From: RGIG4708 sp045633845
Lineage (GTDB): Bacteria; Bacillota; Clostridia; UMGS1810
DNA length: 54,133 nucleotides
Assembly: GCA_045633845.1 (NCBI GenBank)
Contig: JAZQZC010000013.1
Coordinates: 1 to 54,133 of the forward strand
Direction of reading: 5' to 3'
How positions within the stretch are numbered: position 1 is the stretch's first letter; the number at the start of each line of letters is the position of its first letter. A program made the position numbers and the translations under genes. The notes beneath the pieces are model-generated. The model was not told where the DNA came from. It did no database searches and saw only the letters and a program-made list of their open reading frames with translations. Below are positions 17,552-25,454 of this stretch, in pieces.

Positions 17552-19384
17552 TTATTTGTTGTCATCGTCAACTACTGTGTAGTCACCATCAAATGAAGAA
17601 TTATCTCCGCCGTTCTGATTAAAGCCCTCTGCACCCTGAGCACCCTGTGGGTTTGCCTGCTGGTACATTTTGGTTGAAAGGTCGTAGAATTTTTGCTGCA
17701 ATGCATCGCTTGCTGCTTTGATTGCTGCAGAGTCTGTGCCCTCAAGTGATTTTTTAACATCTGCAATTTTTGCATCAATTTCGCTCTTGTCAGCGCTATC
17801 TATTTTGTCACCCATATCTGTCATTGCTTTTTCGCACTGATATACAAGTGATTCTGCGTTGTTGCGTGTTTCTACTTGTTCTTTTTTAGCTTTATCCTCA
17901 GCAGCAAACTGCTCTGCTTCTTTAACAGCTCTTTCGATATCTTCGTCAGAGAGGTTTGAGCTTGCTGTGATTGTAATATCCTGAGCATTGCCGGTAGCCA
18001 TATCTTTTGCAGATACGTGAACAATACCATTTGCGTCAATATCAAAGCTTACTTCAATCTGTGGTACACCGCGTGGTGCAGGAGCAATGCCTGTAAGGTT
18101 AAATCTGCCAAGGCTCTTGTTGTACTGAGCCATCTCACGCTCACCCTGGAGTACGTTGATTTCTACACTTGTCTGATTGTCGGCAGCAGTTGAGAAAATC
18201 TGACTCTTTTTGGTAGGAATGGTTGTGTTACGCTCGATAATTTTTGTGCAAACACCGCCCATTGTTTCGATACCGAGTGAAAGCGGAGTTACGTCGAGCA
18301 ACAAAAGGTCTTTTACATCGCCTGCAAGTACACCTGCCTGAATAGCAGCACCAATAGCAACACACTCGTCAGGGTTGATGCCTTTGTGCGGCTCCTGACC
18401 TATAAGCTGCTTAACAGCTTCCTGAACTGCAGGAATACGTGAAGAGCCGCCAACAAGGAGTACCTTGTGGATTTCGCCCGGATTAAGACCTGCATCGGAA
18501 AGAGCTCTTTTTGTCGGCTCCATTGTTTTTTGTACAAGGTCAGCTGTGAGCTCGTCAAACTTACTTCTTGTAAGTGTGATATCCATATGCTTAGGTCCTG
18601 TGGCATCTGCAGTAATGTATGGGAGATTGATGTTTGAAGTTGTAACGCCCGAAAGCTCTATTTTAGCTTTTTCGGCTGCTTCTTTAAGGCGCTGAAGAGC
18701 AACCTTGTCGTTAGAAAGGTCTACACCCTCGCTCTTTTTAAATTCTGCAACTAAGTAATCGATAACCTTCTGGTCAAAATCGTCACCACCGAGCTTGTTG
18801 TTACCCGATGTAGCAAGAACTTCAAATACACCGTCGCCTATTTCAAGTATAGATACATCAAATGTACCACCGCCAAGGTCGTAAACCATGATTTTTTGTT
18901 CGTTGTCTTTGTCCATGCCATATGCAAGAGCAGCAGCGGTAGGCTCGTTGATAATACGAAGTACTTCAAGGCCTGCAACCTTACCTGCGTCTTTTGTAGC
19001 CTGGCGCTGCGCATCACTGAAGTATGCAGGAACAGTGATTACTGCCTGTGATACCTTTTCACCTAGGTAGTTTTCGGCATCTGTTTTGAGCTTTTGAAGA
19101 ATCATTGCCGAAATTTCCTGCGGAGTGTAATTTTTGCTGTCAATAGCTACCTTGCGGTCTGTACCCATATCTCTTTTAATAGAAATAATTGTTCTGTCGG
19201 GGTTTGTAATTGCCTGTCTTTTGGCAACCTGACCAACAAGTCTTTCGCCGTCTTTTGTAAATGCAACAACAGATGGAGTTGTACGTGCGCCCTCTGCGTT
19301 AGCTATAACAACAGGTTCGCCGCCTTCCATAACTGCTACACATGAGTTTGTTGTACCCAAGTCAATACCAATAATTTTTGCCAT
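17552..19384 (-). CDS. dnaK: Chaperone protein DnaK (Hsp70)
   Basis: ATP-driven chaperone of 610 residues. The nucleotide-binding domain has IIGIDLGTTNSCVAVMEGG at the start, the phosphate motif VYDLGGGTFDVSIL, and VLLVGGSSRIPAVQ. The interdomain linker appears as LLLLDVTPLSLGIET. The substrate domain follows, and the tail is Gly/Gln/Asn-rich and ends with the GrpE/DnaJ-type acidic EEVD-like tail DDDNK. The lack of the extra loop in the first lobe, as seen in Gram-positive DnaK (AITNPDRTIISIKRDMG), fits Firmicutes. Third gene of hrcA-grpE-dnaK-dnaJ. Confidence 0.98.
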   Translation of the reverse strand: MAKIIGIDLGTTNSCVAVMEGGEPVVIANAEGARTTPSVVAFTKDGERLVGQVAKRQAITNPDRTIISIKRDMGTDRKVAIDSKNYTPQEISAMILQKLKTDAENYLGEKVSQAVITVPAYFSDAQRQATKDAGKVAGLEVLRIINEPTAAALAYGMDKDNEQKIMVYDLGGGTFDVSILEIGDGVFEVLATSGNNKLGGDDFDQKVIDYLVAEFKKSEGVDLSNDKVALQRLKEAAEKAKIELSGVTTSNINLPYITADATGPKHMDITLTRSKFDELTADLVQKTMEPTKRALSDAGLNPGEIHKVLLVGGSSRIPAVQEAVKQLIGQEPHKGINPDECVAIGAAIQAGVLAGDVKDLLLLDVTPLSLGIETMGGVCTKIIERNTTIPTKKSQIFSTAADNQTSVEINVLQGEREMAQYNKSLGRFNLTGIAPAPRGVPQIEVSFDIDANGIVHVSAKDMATGNAQDITITASSNLSDEDIERAVKEAEQFAAEDKAKKEQVETRNNAESLVYQCEKAMTDMGDKIDSADKSEIDAKIADVKKSLEGTDSAAIKAASDALQQKFYDLSTKMYQQANPQGAQGAEGFNQNGGDNSSFDGDYTVVDDDNK

Positions 19385-19426
19385 AATTTATTCCTCCTAA
19401 ATATTAAACACAAATTTTATACGCTG

Positions 19427-19966
19427 TTAGTTGGCAACCTTTACCATACTATATCTTATTACTTTGTCTTTGTAAGTATATCCTTTTGCAAATTCCTCAG
19501 CGATGGTATTTTCGCCAAGATTTTCGTCATCAATGTGCATTACTGCGTTGTGAAGCTCAGGATTAAATGCTTCACCGACAGCTTTGATTTCTTCAACGCC
19601 GATTTTTGTAAATATATCCATTGTCTGACGGAGCACCATCTCAAAGCCTTTGTAATGCTCACTCTCTTTGTCTTCAAAAGAGTTCATTGCACGCTCCAGG
19701 TTATCTACAATCGGCAGCACTTCTTTTACAATGTCACACACCGAATTTGTGTAAAGAGCTTCTTTTTCTTTAACAGACCTTTTTTTGAAATTGTCATACT
19801 CAGCAACAAGACGCATATATTTGTCATTTGCCTGTTCAATTTCTTCGTTCTTTTTTTCAATAACTGCCTGCAGCTCTTCCTGAATTGCTTTTGAGTTATC
19901 AATTACTTCTTCATTCTGCTCCGTTATCTGTTCAGCCTTAGGGGCAGTATTTTCTTTTTTTGCCAT
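19427..19966 (-). CDS. grpE: Nucleotide exchange factor GrpE
   Basis: Releases ADP from DnaK. The 179-residue protein has a long N-terminal helix rich in Glu/Gln/Lys (residues ~15-65, coiled-coil dimer stalk) with YMRLVAEYDNFKKRS. The beta domain follows, with VLPIVDNLERAM and FNPELHNAVMHIDDENLGENTIAEEFAKGYTYKDKVIRY split across its C-terminal half, the family signature. An AGGAGTG site precedes the ATG. It lies between hrcA and dnaK in the standard order. Confidence 0.97.
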   Translation of the reverse strand: MAKKENTAPKAEQITEQNEEVIDNSKAIQEELQAVIEKKNEEIEQANDKYMRLVAEYDNFKKRSVKEKEALYTNSVCDIVKEVLPIVDNLERAMNSFEDKESEHYKGFEMVLRQTMDIFTKIGVEEIKAVGEAFNPELHNAVMHIDDENLGENTIAEEFAKGYTYKDKVIRYSMVKVAN

Positions 19967-19984
19967 TTTTCACACTCCTGAAAT

Positions 19985-21025
19985 TTATTGCTTTTCATCA
20001 TTTCCTATCATACCTGACAATAGAGAAATGAGATAATTCAATGTAGATACTGCTTTTGCATAATCCATACGGGTAGGCCCTATTATTGCAAGCTTGCCTT
20101 TAAAGCCGTCGCCCATATTATAGTTTGATACAACCATACTTAAATTATGGTCTTTGAGTATCGGGTTTTCGTCGCTGATGATTACCGAAGAGGTATCGTT
20201 GCTTGTTTCATTTATAAGCTTAACAAGACTTTGACTGTTGTCCTCTTTTACAAAGGTCAAAAAATCCTTTGCTCTGTTGATATCGTTAAACTCAGGGTGA
20301 TTAAATATATTTGTAGTACCCGAAAGCTCTACATCTACTTCACTGAGGAGATTAACCACCGAATAAAGGTATTCAAACACAGGCTCCAGCAGATATGACT
20401 CTGTTGGAATCATCTGCTTTTCTTCATCGAGCAGCTCTTTGGTAATCATTTCGATGCTGATACCTGCAAAGCGGTTGTTGAGCCAGTTTGAAAGCCTTTC
20501 CAAAATTTCACTGTCATAAGGTTTGCCAACATTTATCTGAGTGTTTTTTACAACACCGTTGTTTGTTACAACAATCATTACAAATGATTTGCTGTCTATT
20601 GGTATAAGCTTTATACTGCCTATAAGATACGCCGAAGCGGTGGGCATTGTAAAAAGTGTTGTATAATTTGTAAGCCCCGAAAGTGTTTTGGAAATATTGG
20701 AAATCAGCTTGTTAAACTCCATATACTGCCGCTGCATAACAAGCTTGATTTGATTGATTTCGTTAAGAGAGAGGCTGTATTCACGCATAAGCTCATTTAC
20801 ATACACCCTGTAACCAAGCCCCGAAGGAACTCTGCCTGCGGATGTGTGCGGCTTTTCGAGATAACCGAGCTTTTCAAGTGCTGCCATTTCGTTGCGAACA
20901 GTTGCAGAGCTGATGCCGAGATTGTGACTGCTCTGTATGTGTGACGAGCCTACTGGTTCTGCGGTGACAATGTAATCGTCTATGATGGCCTGAAGAATTT
21001 TCTTTTTTCTGTCACTTAATTCCAT
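19985..21025 (-). CDS. hrcA: Heat-inducible transcription repressor HrcA
   Basis: Repressor that binds CIRCE and blocks its own operon until stress draws away the GroEL that keeps it active. The 346-residue protein starts MELSDRKKKILQAIIDDYI with a winged-helix domain (SSATVRNEMAALEKLGYLEKPHTSAGRVPS). The C-terminal part contains the family segment KLAIIGPTRMDYAKAVSTLNYL. A longer in-frame version beginning at 21058 would start inside the CIRCE element, so the ATG at 21025 behind GAGGGGTG is chosen. CIRCE sits just upstream. Confidence 0.96.
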   Translation of the reverse strand: MELSDRKKKILQAIIDDYIVTAEPVGSSHIQSSHNLGISSATVRNEMAALEKLGYLEKPHTSAGRVPSGLGYRVYVNELMREYSLSLNEINQIKLVMQRQYMEFNKLISNISKTLSGLTNYTTLFTMPTASAYLIGSIKLIPIDSKSFVMIVVTNNGVVKNTQINVGKPYDSEILERLSNWLNNRFAGISIEMITKELLDEEKQMIPTESYLLEPVFEYLYSVVNLLSEVDVELSGTTNIFNHPEFNDINRAKDFLTFVKEDNSQSLVKLINETSNDTSSVIISDENPILKDHNLSMVVSNYNMGDGFKGKLAIIGPTRMDYAKAVSTLNYLISLLSGMIGNDEKQ

Positions 21026-21047
21026 TACATTCACCCCTCTTATGTAT

Positions 21048-21074
21048 TTAGCACTCAATTAACTTGACTGCTAA
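21048..21074 (-). promoter_or_regulatory. CIRCE operator of the hrcA operon
   Basis: TTAGCACTC-N9-GACTGCTAA, one mismatch from the consensus TTAGCACTC-N9-GAGTGCTAA. It begins two bases past the -10 box and would cover the transcription start, so bound HrcA would block initiation. Confidence 0.92.
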
Positions 21075-21075
21075 C

Positions 21076-21104
21076 AATATATAAGATAACACTTTAAATG
21101 TCAA
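21076..21104 (-). promoter_or_regulatory. Promoter of hrcA-grpE-dnaK-dnaJ
   Basis: TTGACA (21099-21104), 17 bases, TATATT (21076-21081) on the minus strand. A second TTGACA at 21106-21111 with TATCTT at 17 bases could act as an alternative. Both feed directly into CIRCE. Confidence 0.8.
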
Positions 21105-21127
21105 ATGTCAATAGTTACATTCAAAAT

Positions 21128-22240
21128 TCACATATTATTCACAAAATCGCTCATTACATAGTTGCATATATAGTAAGCGCGAGGCGTTAAAACAAGGCTT
21201 TCGCCGTTATCGCAAAGCAATCCGTTTGCAATGTGCTTATTTATTATTTTGCCAAAAACCTTATATATATCCGTATTAAACTTTTTTGCAAATTCTTTTT
21301 TTGATACACCTATCTTTATCAATCTAAGTCCAAGAATGATAAATTCGCTCATTTTTTCACTCTGTGTAAGGGTGTATTCTTCGCTTTTCTGATATCCGTT
21401 AAAATAGCTGTCAAAATCGCAAGAATTTGTAAATCTTGCTCCATCAAGGCAAGAGGATGCCCCAAGCCCCAGCCCTATGTAGTCAACGCATTTCCAGTAT
21501 TTTGTGTTGTGCTTTGACTCACTGCCCGGTTTTGCAAAATTGGATATTTCGTAGTGCTGATATCCGTTTTTGCCCAAATTTTCAATTATAAGCTCGTACA
21601 TATCTGCGGTAGCATCATCATCAAGCTCGGTGATTTTGCCGCCAATTTTCATATCATAAAAAGGCGTGCCCTGCTCAATTTTGAGTCCATAGCAGGATAT
21701 ATGCTCAGGTTTAAGACTTAGCACTTTGCTTACGCTTTTGTTAATTTTATCTGTTGTCTGACCTGGCAATGCATACATAAGGTCAAGACTTATGTTGTGT
21801 ATACCACTGTTTTTTATTATATCAACTGTTTGCTCTGTGTCATATGCGGTGTGAATTCTGCCAAGCATTTTGAGTTCATCATCGTTCATAGACTGTGCAC
21901 CAAGGCTTACTCTGTTTACGCCAACATCTTTTAATACATTTGCTTTGGCAGCATCAACTGTTTTTGGATTTGCCTCAACAGTAATTTCACTGCCCTGTGC
22001 AATTTTAAAATTGTTGTAAATGCTGTCAAACAGTTGTTCAAATGCATTAGATTCAAGCACTGTGGGTGTGCCGCCCCCAATATATACTGTATCAAATTTG
22101 TGACCCTTGTATTTTTGCATCTCATTGCAGACGGCATTTATGTATTTGTCCGTAAGGTGCTCTTTACCTGCAAACGAAGCAAAATCGCAATATTTACATT
22201 TACTTACACAAAATGGTATATGAACATACAAGCCATCCAT
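21128..22240 (-). CDS. hemW: Radical SAM heme chaperone HemW
   Basis: Radical SAM protein of 370 residues formerly annotated as oxygen-independent coproporphyrinogen oxidase. The cluster motif CVSKCKYC (C-x3-C-x2-C) follows YVHIPF, then GGGTPTVLE. A C-terminal HemN-like helical domain is present. The short length and CKYC motif fit HemW rather than true HemN, and HemW is thought to pass heme to target proteins. The start at 22240 (MDGLYVHIPFC) is preferred to 22267 because of an AGGGGAG site. It ends 24 bases before the hrcA promoter; hemW upstream of hrcA is the usual Firmicutes order. Confidence 0.92.
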   Translation of the reverse strand: MDGLYVHIPFCVSKCKYCDFASFAGKEHLTDKYINAVCNEMQKYKGHKFDTVYIGGGTPTVLESNAFEQLFDSIYNNFKIAQGSEITVEANPKTVDAAKANVLKDVGVNRVSLGAQSMNDDELKMLGRIHTAYDTEQTVDIIKNSGIHNISLDLMYALPGQTTDKINKSVSKVLSLKPEHISCYGLKIEQGTPFYDMKIGGKITELDDDATADMYELIIENLGKNGYQHYEISNFAKPGSESKHNTKYWKCVDYIGLGLGASSCLDGARFTNSCDFDSYFNGYQKSEEYTLTQSEKMSEFIILGLRLIKIGVSKKEFAKKFNTDIYKVFGKIINKHIANGLLCDNGESLVLTPRAYYICNYVMSDFVNNM

Positions 22241-22256
22241 TATATTATACTCTCCC

Positions 22257-23108
22257 CTATATTTCAAGGTATTTTTTTAACGCATCAAGCTGCTCGTTTG
22301 CAATTTTGCAGCCTTGCCTGTACATCTCATCAATTTTTTGGGGTCTTTTTTCCACACGTGAAAAATCACCTGTTGTCTCGGGCATAATAAGAAATACCCT
22401 GCCTTGCTTTTCCAGTTCAAAAAGCTCTCTGCGCGCATTGTTGTACTGAATGTGTCTGTCAGCAATACTTTCGAGCAATTGGGGATATTTTTTGTACATT
22501 ATATTAATAAGCTTAAGCATAGACTCCTGCTCTTTTATATAGCTGCGTTCTCTTGTAAGTACTACTATAACCTTGTCGCATCCGTCATCAATAGCCTTTT
22601 TGTATGGAATAGAGTCTACAAGCCCGCCATCCATATACAAATTGCCGTCTATTTCTACTGGTTGAAACATTATAGGCAGGCTGCACGATGCAACAAGAAC
22701 CTTTGAAAACTCTCTGCCACGCGGGACCTCAAGGTATTCTGCCTCACCTGTTACAATATTGGTGACGCATGCAATAACGCTACCTTTAAATGCCGCAAAA
22801 GCATCATAATCAAACAAATCGTATTTGTGCGGAATTTCGTCAAATACAAAATCAACATTATAATAACTTCTTTTTTTGAGGTTGAGTAAATGCTTAATAC
22901 CCATATATCTTTTGTCACTGTAAAAGCTCATACCTATGCGGTAATTTCGCTCAAACTGACCGCTTACGTACGAAACACCATTTGCAATACCTGCCGATGT
23001 GCCGATTACATAATCTGCAATTATATTATTATGAAGTAGAACATCCATAACACCGCAGGAAAACATACCCCTGCTTGCTCCACCCTCTAAAACTAATGCT
23101 GTTTTCAT
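22257..23108 (-). CDS. Patatin-like phospholipase
   Basis: Serine lipid hydrolase of the patatin/RssA type, 283 residues. The oxyanion-hole motif LVLEGGASRGMF (residues ~5-16), the nucleophile elbow GTSAG (Ser near 39) and the DGG dyad (YMDGGLVDS, Asp near 162) are all present, so it should be catalytically active. No signal peptide is visible, so it is probably cytoplasmic. The substrate is unknown. The gene ends 16 bases before hemW and is probably co-transcribed with it. Confidence 0.9.
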   Translation of the reverse strand: MKTALVLEGGASRGMFSCGVMDVLLHNNIIADYVIGTSAGIANGVSYVSGQFERNYRIGMSFYSDKRYMGIKHLLNLKKRSYYNVDFVFDEIPHKYDLFDYDAFAAFKGSVIACVTNIVTGEAEYLEVPRGREFSKVLVASCSLPIMFQPVEIDGNLYMDGGLVDSIPYKKAIDDGCDKVIVVLTRERSYIKEQESMLKLINIMYKKYPQLLESIADRHIQYNNARRELFELEKQGRVFLIMPETTGDFSRVEKRPQKIDEMYRQGCKIANEQLDALKKYLEI

Positions 23109-23136
23109 TTACATCACTCTCCTGTATTATTTAGAT

Positions 23137-23165
23137 ATTTTAACATATTTACAATTCAATCGCAA
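23137..23165 (-). promoter_or_regulatory. Promoter of the patatin gene
   Basis: TTGCGA (23160-23165), 17 bases, TAAAAT (23137-23142), minus strand. Confidence 0.5.
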
Positions 23166-23227
23166 GTGAGCATATATTTATTAAAAATTTTCTGTGCAAA
23201 ATTTATATGATTTTTTAAAAAAATCTC

Positions 23228-23256
23228 TTGATATTAGTAAATATATATAGTATAAT
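23228..23256 (+). promoter_or_regulatory. Promoter of the small P-loop gene
   Basis: TTGATA (23228-23233), 17 bases, TATAAT (23251-23256), plus strand, followed by an AGGGAGG ribosome site at about 23277-23283. Confidence 0.85.
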
Positions 23257-23291
23257 ATATTTAACATAATAATTTAAGGGAGGTTTTTTCT

Positions 23292-23699
23292 ATGATAAAG
23301 GTTATTATCGGCGAAAAAGGTACAGGCAAAACAGCAAGACTTATTGAGGCTGTACATATTGCAGAGCAAGATGCTGCAGGCAGTGTTATATTTATTAACA
23401 AAGGCAAAAGACACATGCTCGAATTATCCCACAAGGTAAGACTTGTTGATACTGATGATTACAGTATCAAATCATACGATGAATTTTACGGTTTTATGTG
23501 CGGAATACTTTCGCAGAACTATGATATAGCTCATATATTTGTTGACAGTATTGCAAAAATTGTTAACGATGATATGGCAGCTTTTGAAAAATTCCTGAAT
23601 GATTTTGCTCCTGTTGCAGAAAGCAACAATGCACAAATCACTATTATACTCAGTATGAACCCTGATGATGCAACTGAGGGAATTAAAAAGTTTATTTAG
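23292..23699 (+). CDS. Small P-loop nucleotide-binding protein, function unknown
   Basis: A 135-residue plus-strand protein that I cannot assign to a characterised family. It opens with a clear Walker A motif (IIGEKGTGKTARLIE, residues 5-19). A hydrophobic strand ending in Asp (AHIFVDS, near 81-87) could serve as Walker B, and a further strand ITIILSMNPDD (near 117-127) looks like a sensor-type strand. The size fits a minimal RecA/ASCE-like fold. There is no helicase or transporter signature. It has its own consensus promoter and terminator and is divergent from the patatin gene. It may be a Clostridia-restricted hypothetical; I infer nucleotide binding only. Confidence 0.8.
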   Translation: MIKVIIGEKGTGKTARLIEAVHIAEQDAAGSVIFINKGKRHMLELSHKVRLVDTDDYSIKSYDEFYGFMCGILSQNYDIAHIFVDSIAKIVNDDMAAFEKFLNDFAPVAESNNAQITIILSMNPDDATEGIKKFI

Positions 23700-23705
23700 A
23701 TTATT

Positions 23706-23737
23706 AAAGCCTGCGCAAAAACGCAGGCTTTTGTTTT
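23706..23737 (+). terminator. Terminator of the small P-loop gene
   Basis: AAAGCCTGCG (23706-23715) and CGCAGGCTTT (23722-23731) around a six-base loop, then TTGTTTT on the plus strand. Confidence 0.92.
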
Positions 23738-23775
23738 AAAAAATATCCTTTGCCATTTGGCAAAGGATATTTTTT
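23738..23775 (-). terminator. Terminator of the purine operon
   Basis: A 15-base-pair stem (23740-23754 with 23759-23773, core ATCCTTTGCC/GGCAAAGGAT) flanked by A and T runs. It works in either direction, ends the fhs transcript on the minus strand, and abuts the fhs stop codon. Confidence 0.92.
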
Positions 23776-25442
23776 TAGAATAATCCGGTGATTACACCAT
23801 TTTCGTCTACATCAATTTTTTCGGCAGACGGAACTTTTGGAAGTCCGGGCATTGTCATAATTTCGCCTGTTAAGGCAACTATAAAGCCTGCTCCTGCAGA
23901 AATTTTTACATTACGTACTGTTACATCAAAGTTTTCGGGTGCACAGATTTTTTTCATATCATCCGAAAAGCTGTACTGTGTTTTTGCCATACATACAGGC
24001 AGGTTGCCGTAACCGAGCTTTTCGAGCTCGTCTATCTGCTTTTTTGCAGCAGGTGTAAACACAACGCCATTGCCTCGGTATATCTTTTTGACAACAGAGT
24101 CAATTTTGTCAGTAATAGAGAGATTGTCGGGGTAGCAGAATGTAAAGTCATTGTCATTTTCACAAAGGCGTACAACTTCCTTGGCAAGCTCTATTCCACC
24201 TTCGCCGCCTTTTGCCCATACATCGGACAACACAACATTTATGCCGATTTGCTTACATTTGGCAATTACAAGGTCAACCTCTGCCTGAGTATCTGTGGGG
24301 AATTTGTTTACCGCAACTACACACGGCAGCTTGTATACGCTTGTAATATTGTCAAGGTGACGGAGCAGGTTTGGCATACCCTTTTCGAGTGCATCAAGAT
24401 TTTCGGCACCGAGGTCTGTTTTTACAACACCGCCATGCATTTTGAGTGCCCTGATTGTAGCAACCAAAACAACTGCACTTGGCTTGAGGTTTGCAAAACG
24501 ACATTTTATATCGAGGAATTTTTCGGCACCAAGGTCGGCACCAAAGCCCGCTTCGGTAATGGCATAATCCGAAAGCTTAAGAGCAAGCTTGCTTGCGATT
24601 ACGCTGTTGCAGCCATGTGCAATGTTTGCAAATGGGCCGCCGTGAACAAGTGCAGGAGTACCCTCAAGAGTCTGTACAAGATTTGGCTTTAAGGCATCCT
24701 TTAAAAGTGCGGTCATAGCACCTGCTGCGTTAAGCTCGCCACAGGTTACGGGCTGACCGTCGTAATTGTAGCCTATTACAATTTTTGAGAGTCTTTCTTT
24801 AAGGTCTGTGATGGAATTTGCAAGGCAAAGCACAGCCATAATTTCGGATGCAACAGTGATGTCGTAGCCGTCCTCTCTAGGTGTTCCGTTGATTTTGCCG
24901 CCGAGTCCGTCTACAACATTACGGAGCTGACGGTCGTTCATATCCACACAGCGCTTCCAGGTGATGCGGCGAGTGTCTATACGGAGGCTGTTACCGTGGT
25001 GAATGTGATTGTCTATCATAGCTGCGAGCAAATTATTTGCCGCACCGATTGCATGAAAATCGCCTGTAAAGTGAAGGTTAATATCCTCCATTGGTACAAC
25101 CTGAGCATATCCGCCCCCTGCTGCACCACCTTTGATACCGAATACAGGGCCAAGAGATGGCTCTCTAAGAGCCACCATAACATTTTTGCCCAGTTTTTTC
25201 ATACCATCGGCAAGACCGATTGTGGTAGTTGTTTTACCCTCACCTGCAGGTGTAGGTGTAATAGCAGTAACAAGCACAAGCTTACCGCTCTCATTTTTGT
25301 TTTCGTTTAGAATAGACAAATCTATTTTTGCCTTGTAATTACCATATTGCTCAACGTATTTTTGGTCGATGCCTGCAGCTTGTGCAATTTCGGTAATTTT
25401 TTTCATTTGTACGCTTTGAGCAATTTCAATATCTGTTAACAT
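23775..25442 (-). CDS. fhs: Formate-tetrahydrofolate ligase
   Basis: Makes 10-formyl-THF from formate, ATP and THF. The 555-residue protein has the P-loop TPTPAGEGKTTTTIGL (near 62-77), the region VALREPSLGPVFGIKGGAAGGGYAQVVPMEDINLHFTGD split over residues ~90-130, and VHGGPFANIAHGCNS further on. All are family signatures. It is the last gene of the purine operon, 12 bases after purL. Its product is the formyl donor for PurN and for the AICAR transformylase in the same transcript. ZTP signals shortage of this cofactor, so its presence under the ZTP switch makes sense. Confidence 0.97.
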   Translation of the reverse strand: MLTDIEIAQSVQMKKITEIAQAAGIDQKYVEQYGNYKAKIDLSILNENKNESGKLVLVTAITPTPAGEGKTTTTIGLADGMKKLGKNVMVALREPSLGPVFGIKGGAAGGGYAQVVPMEDINLHFTGDFHAIGAANNLLAAMIDNHIHHGNSLRIDTRRITWKRCVDMNDRQLRNVVDGLGGKINGTPREDGYDITVASEIMAVLCLANSITDLKERLSKIVIGYNYDGQPVTCGELNAAGAMTALLKDALKPNLVQTLEGTPALVHGGPFANIAHGCNSVIASKLALKLSDYAITEAGFGADLGAEKFLDIKCRFANLKPSAVVLVATIRALKMHGGVVKTDLGAENLDALEKGMPNLLRHLDNITSVYKLPCVVAVNKFPTDTQAEVDLVIAKCKQIGINVVLSDVWAKGGEGGIELAKEVVRLCENDNDFTFCYPDNLSITDKIDSVVKKIYRGNGVVFTPAAKKQIDELEKLGYGNLPVCMAKTQYSFSDDMKKICAPENFDVTVRNVKISAGAGFIVALTGEIMTMPGLPKVPSAEKIDVDENGVITGLF

Positions 25443-25454
25443 TGTAACTTCTCC

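Noticed and set aside
21026..21058. Longer hrcA start at 21058.
   Set aside because: It would begin within the CIRCE operator and lacks a ribosome site. The ATG at 21025 has GAGGGGTG and matches the family N-terminus.
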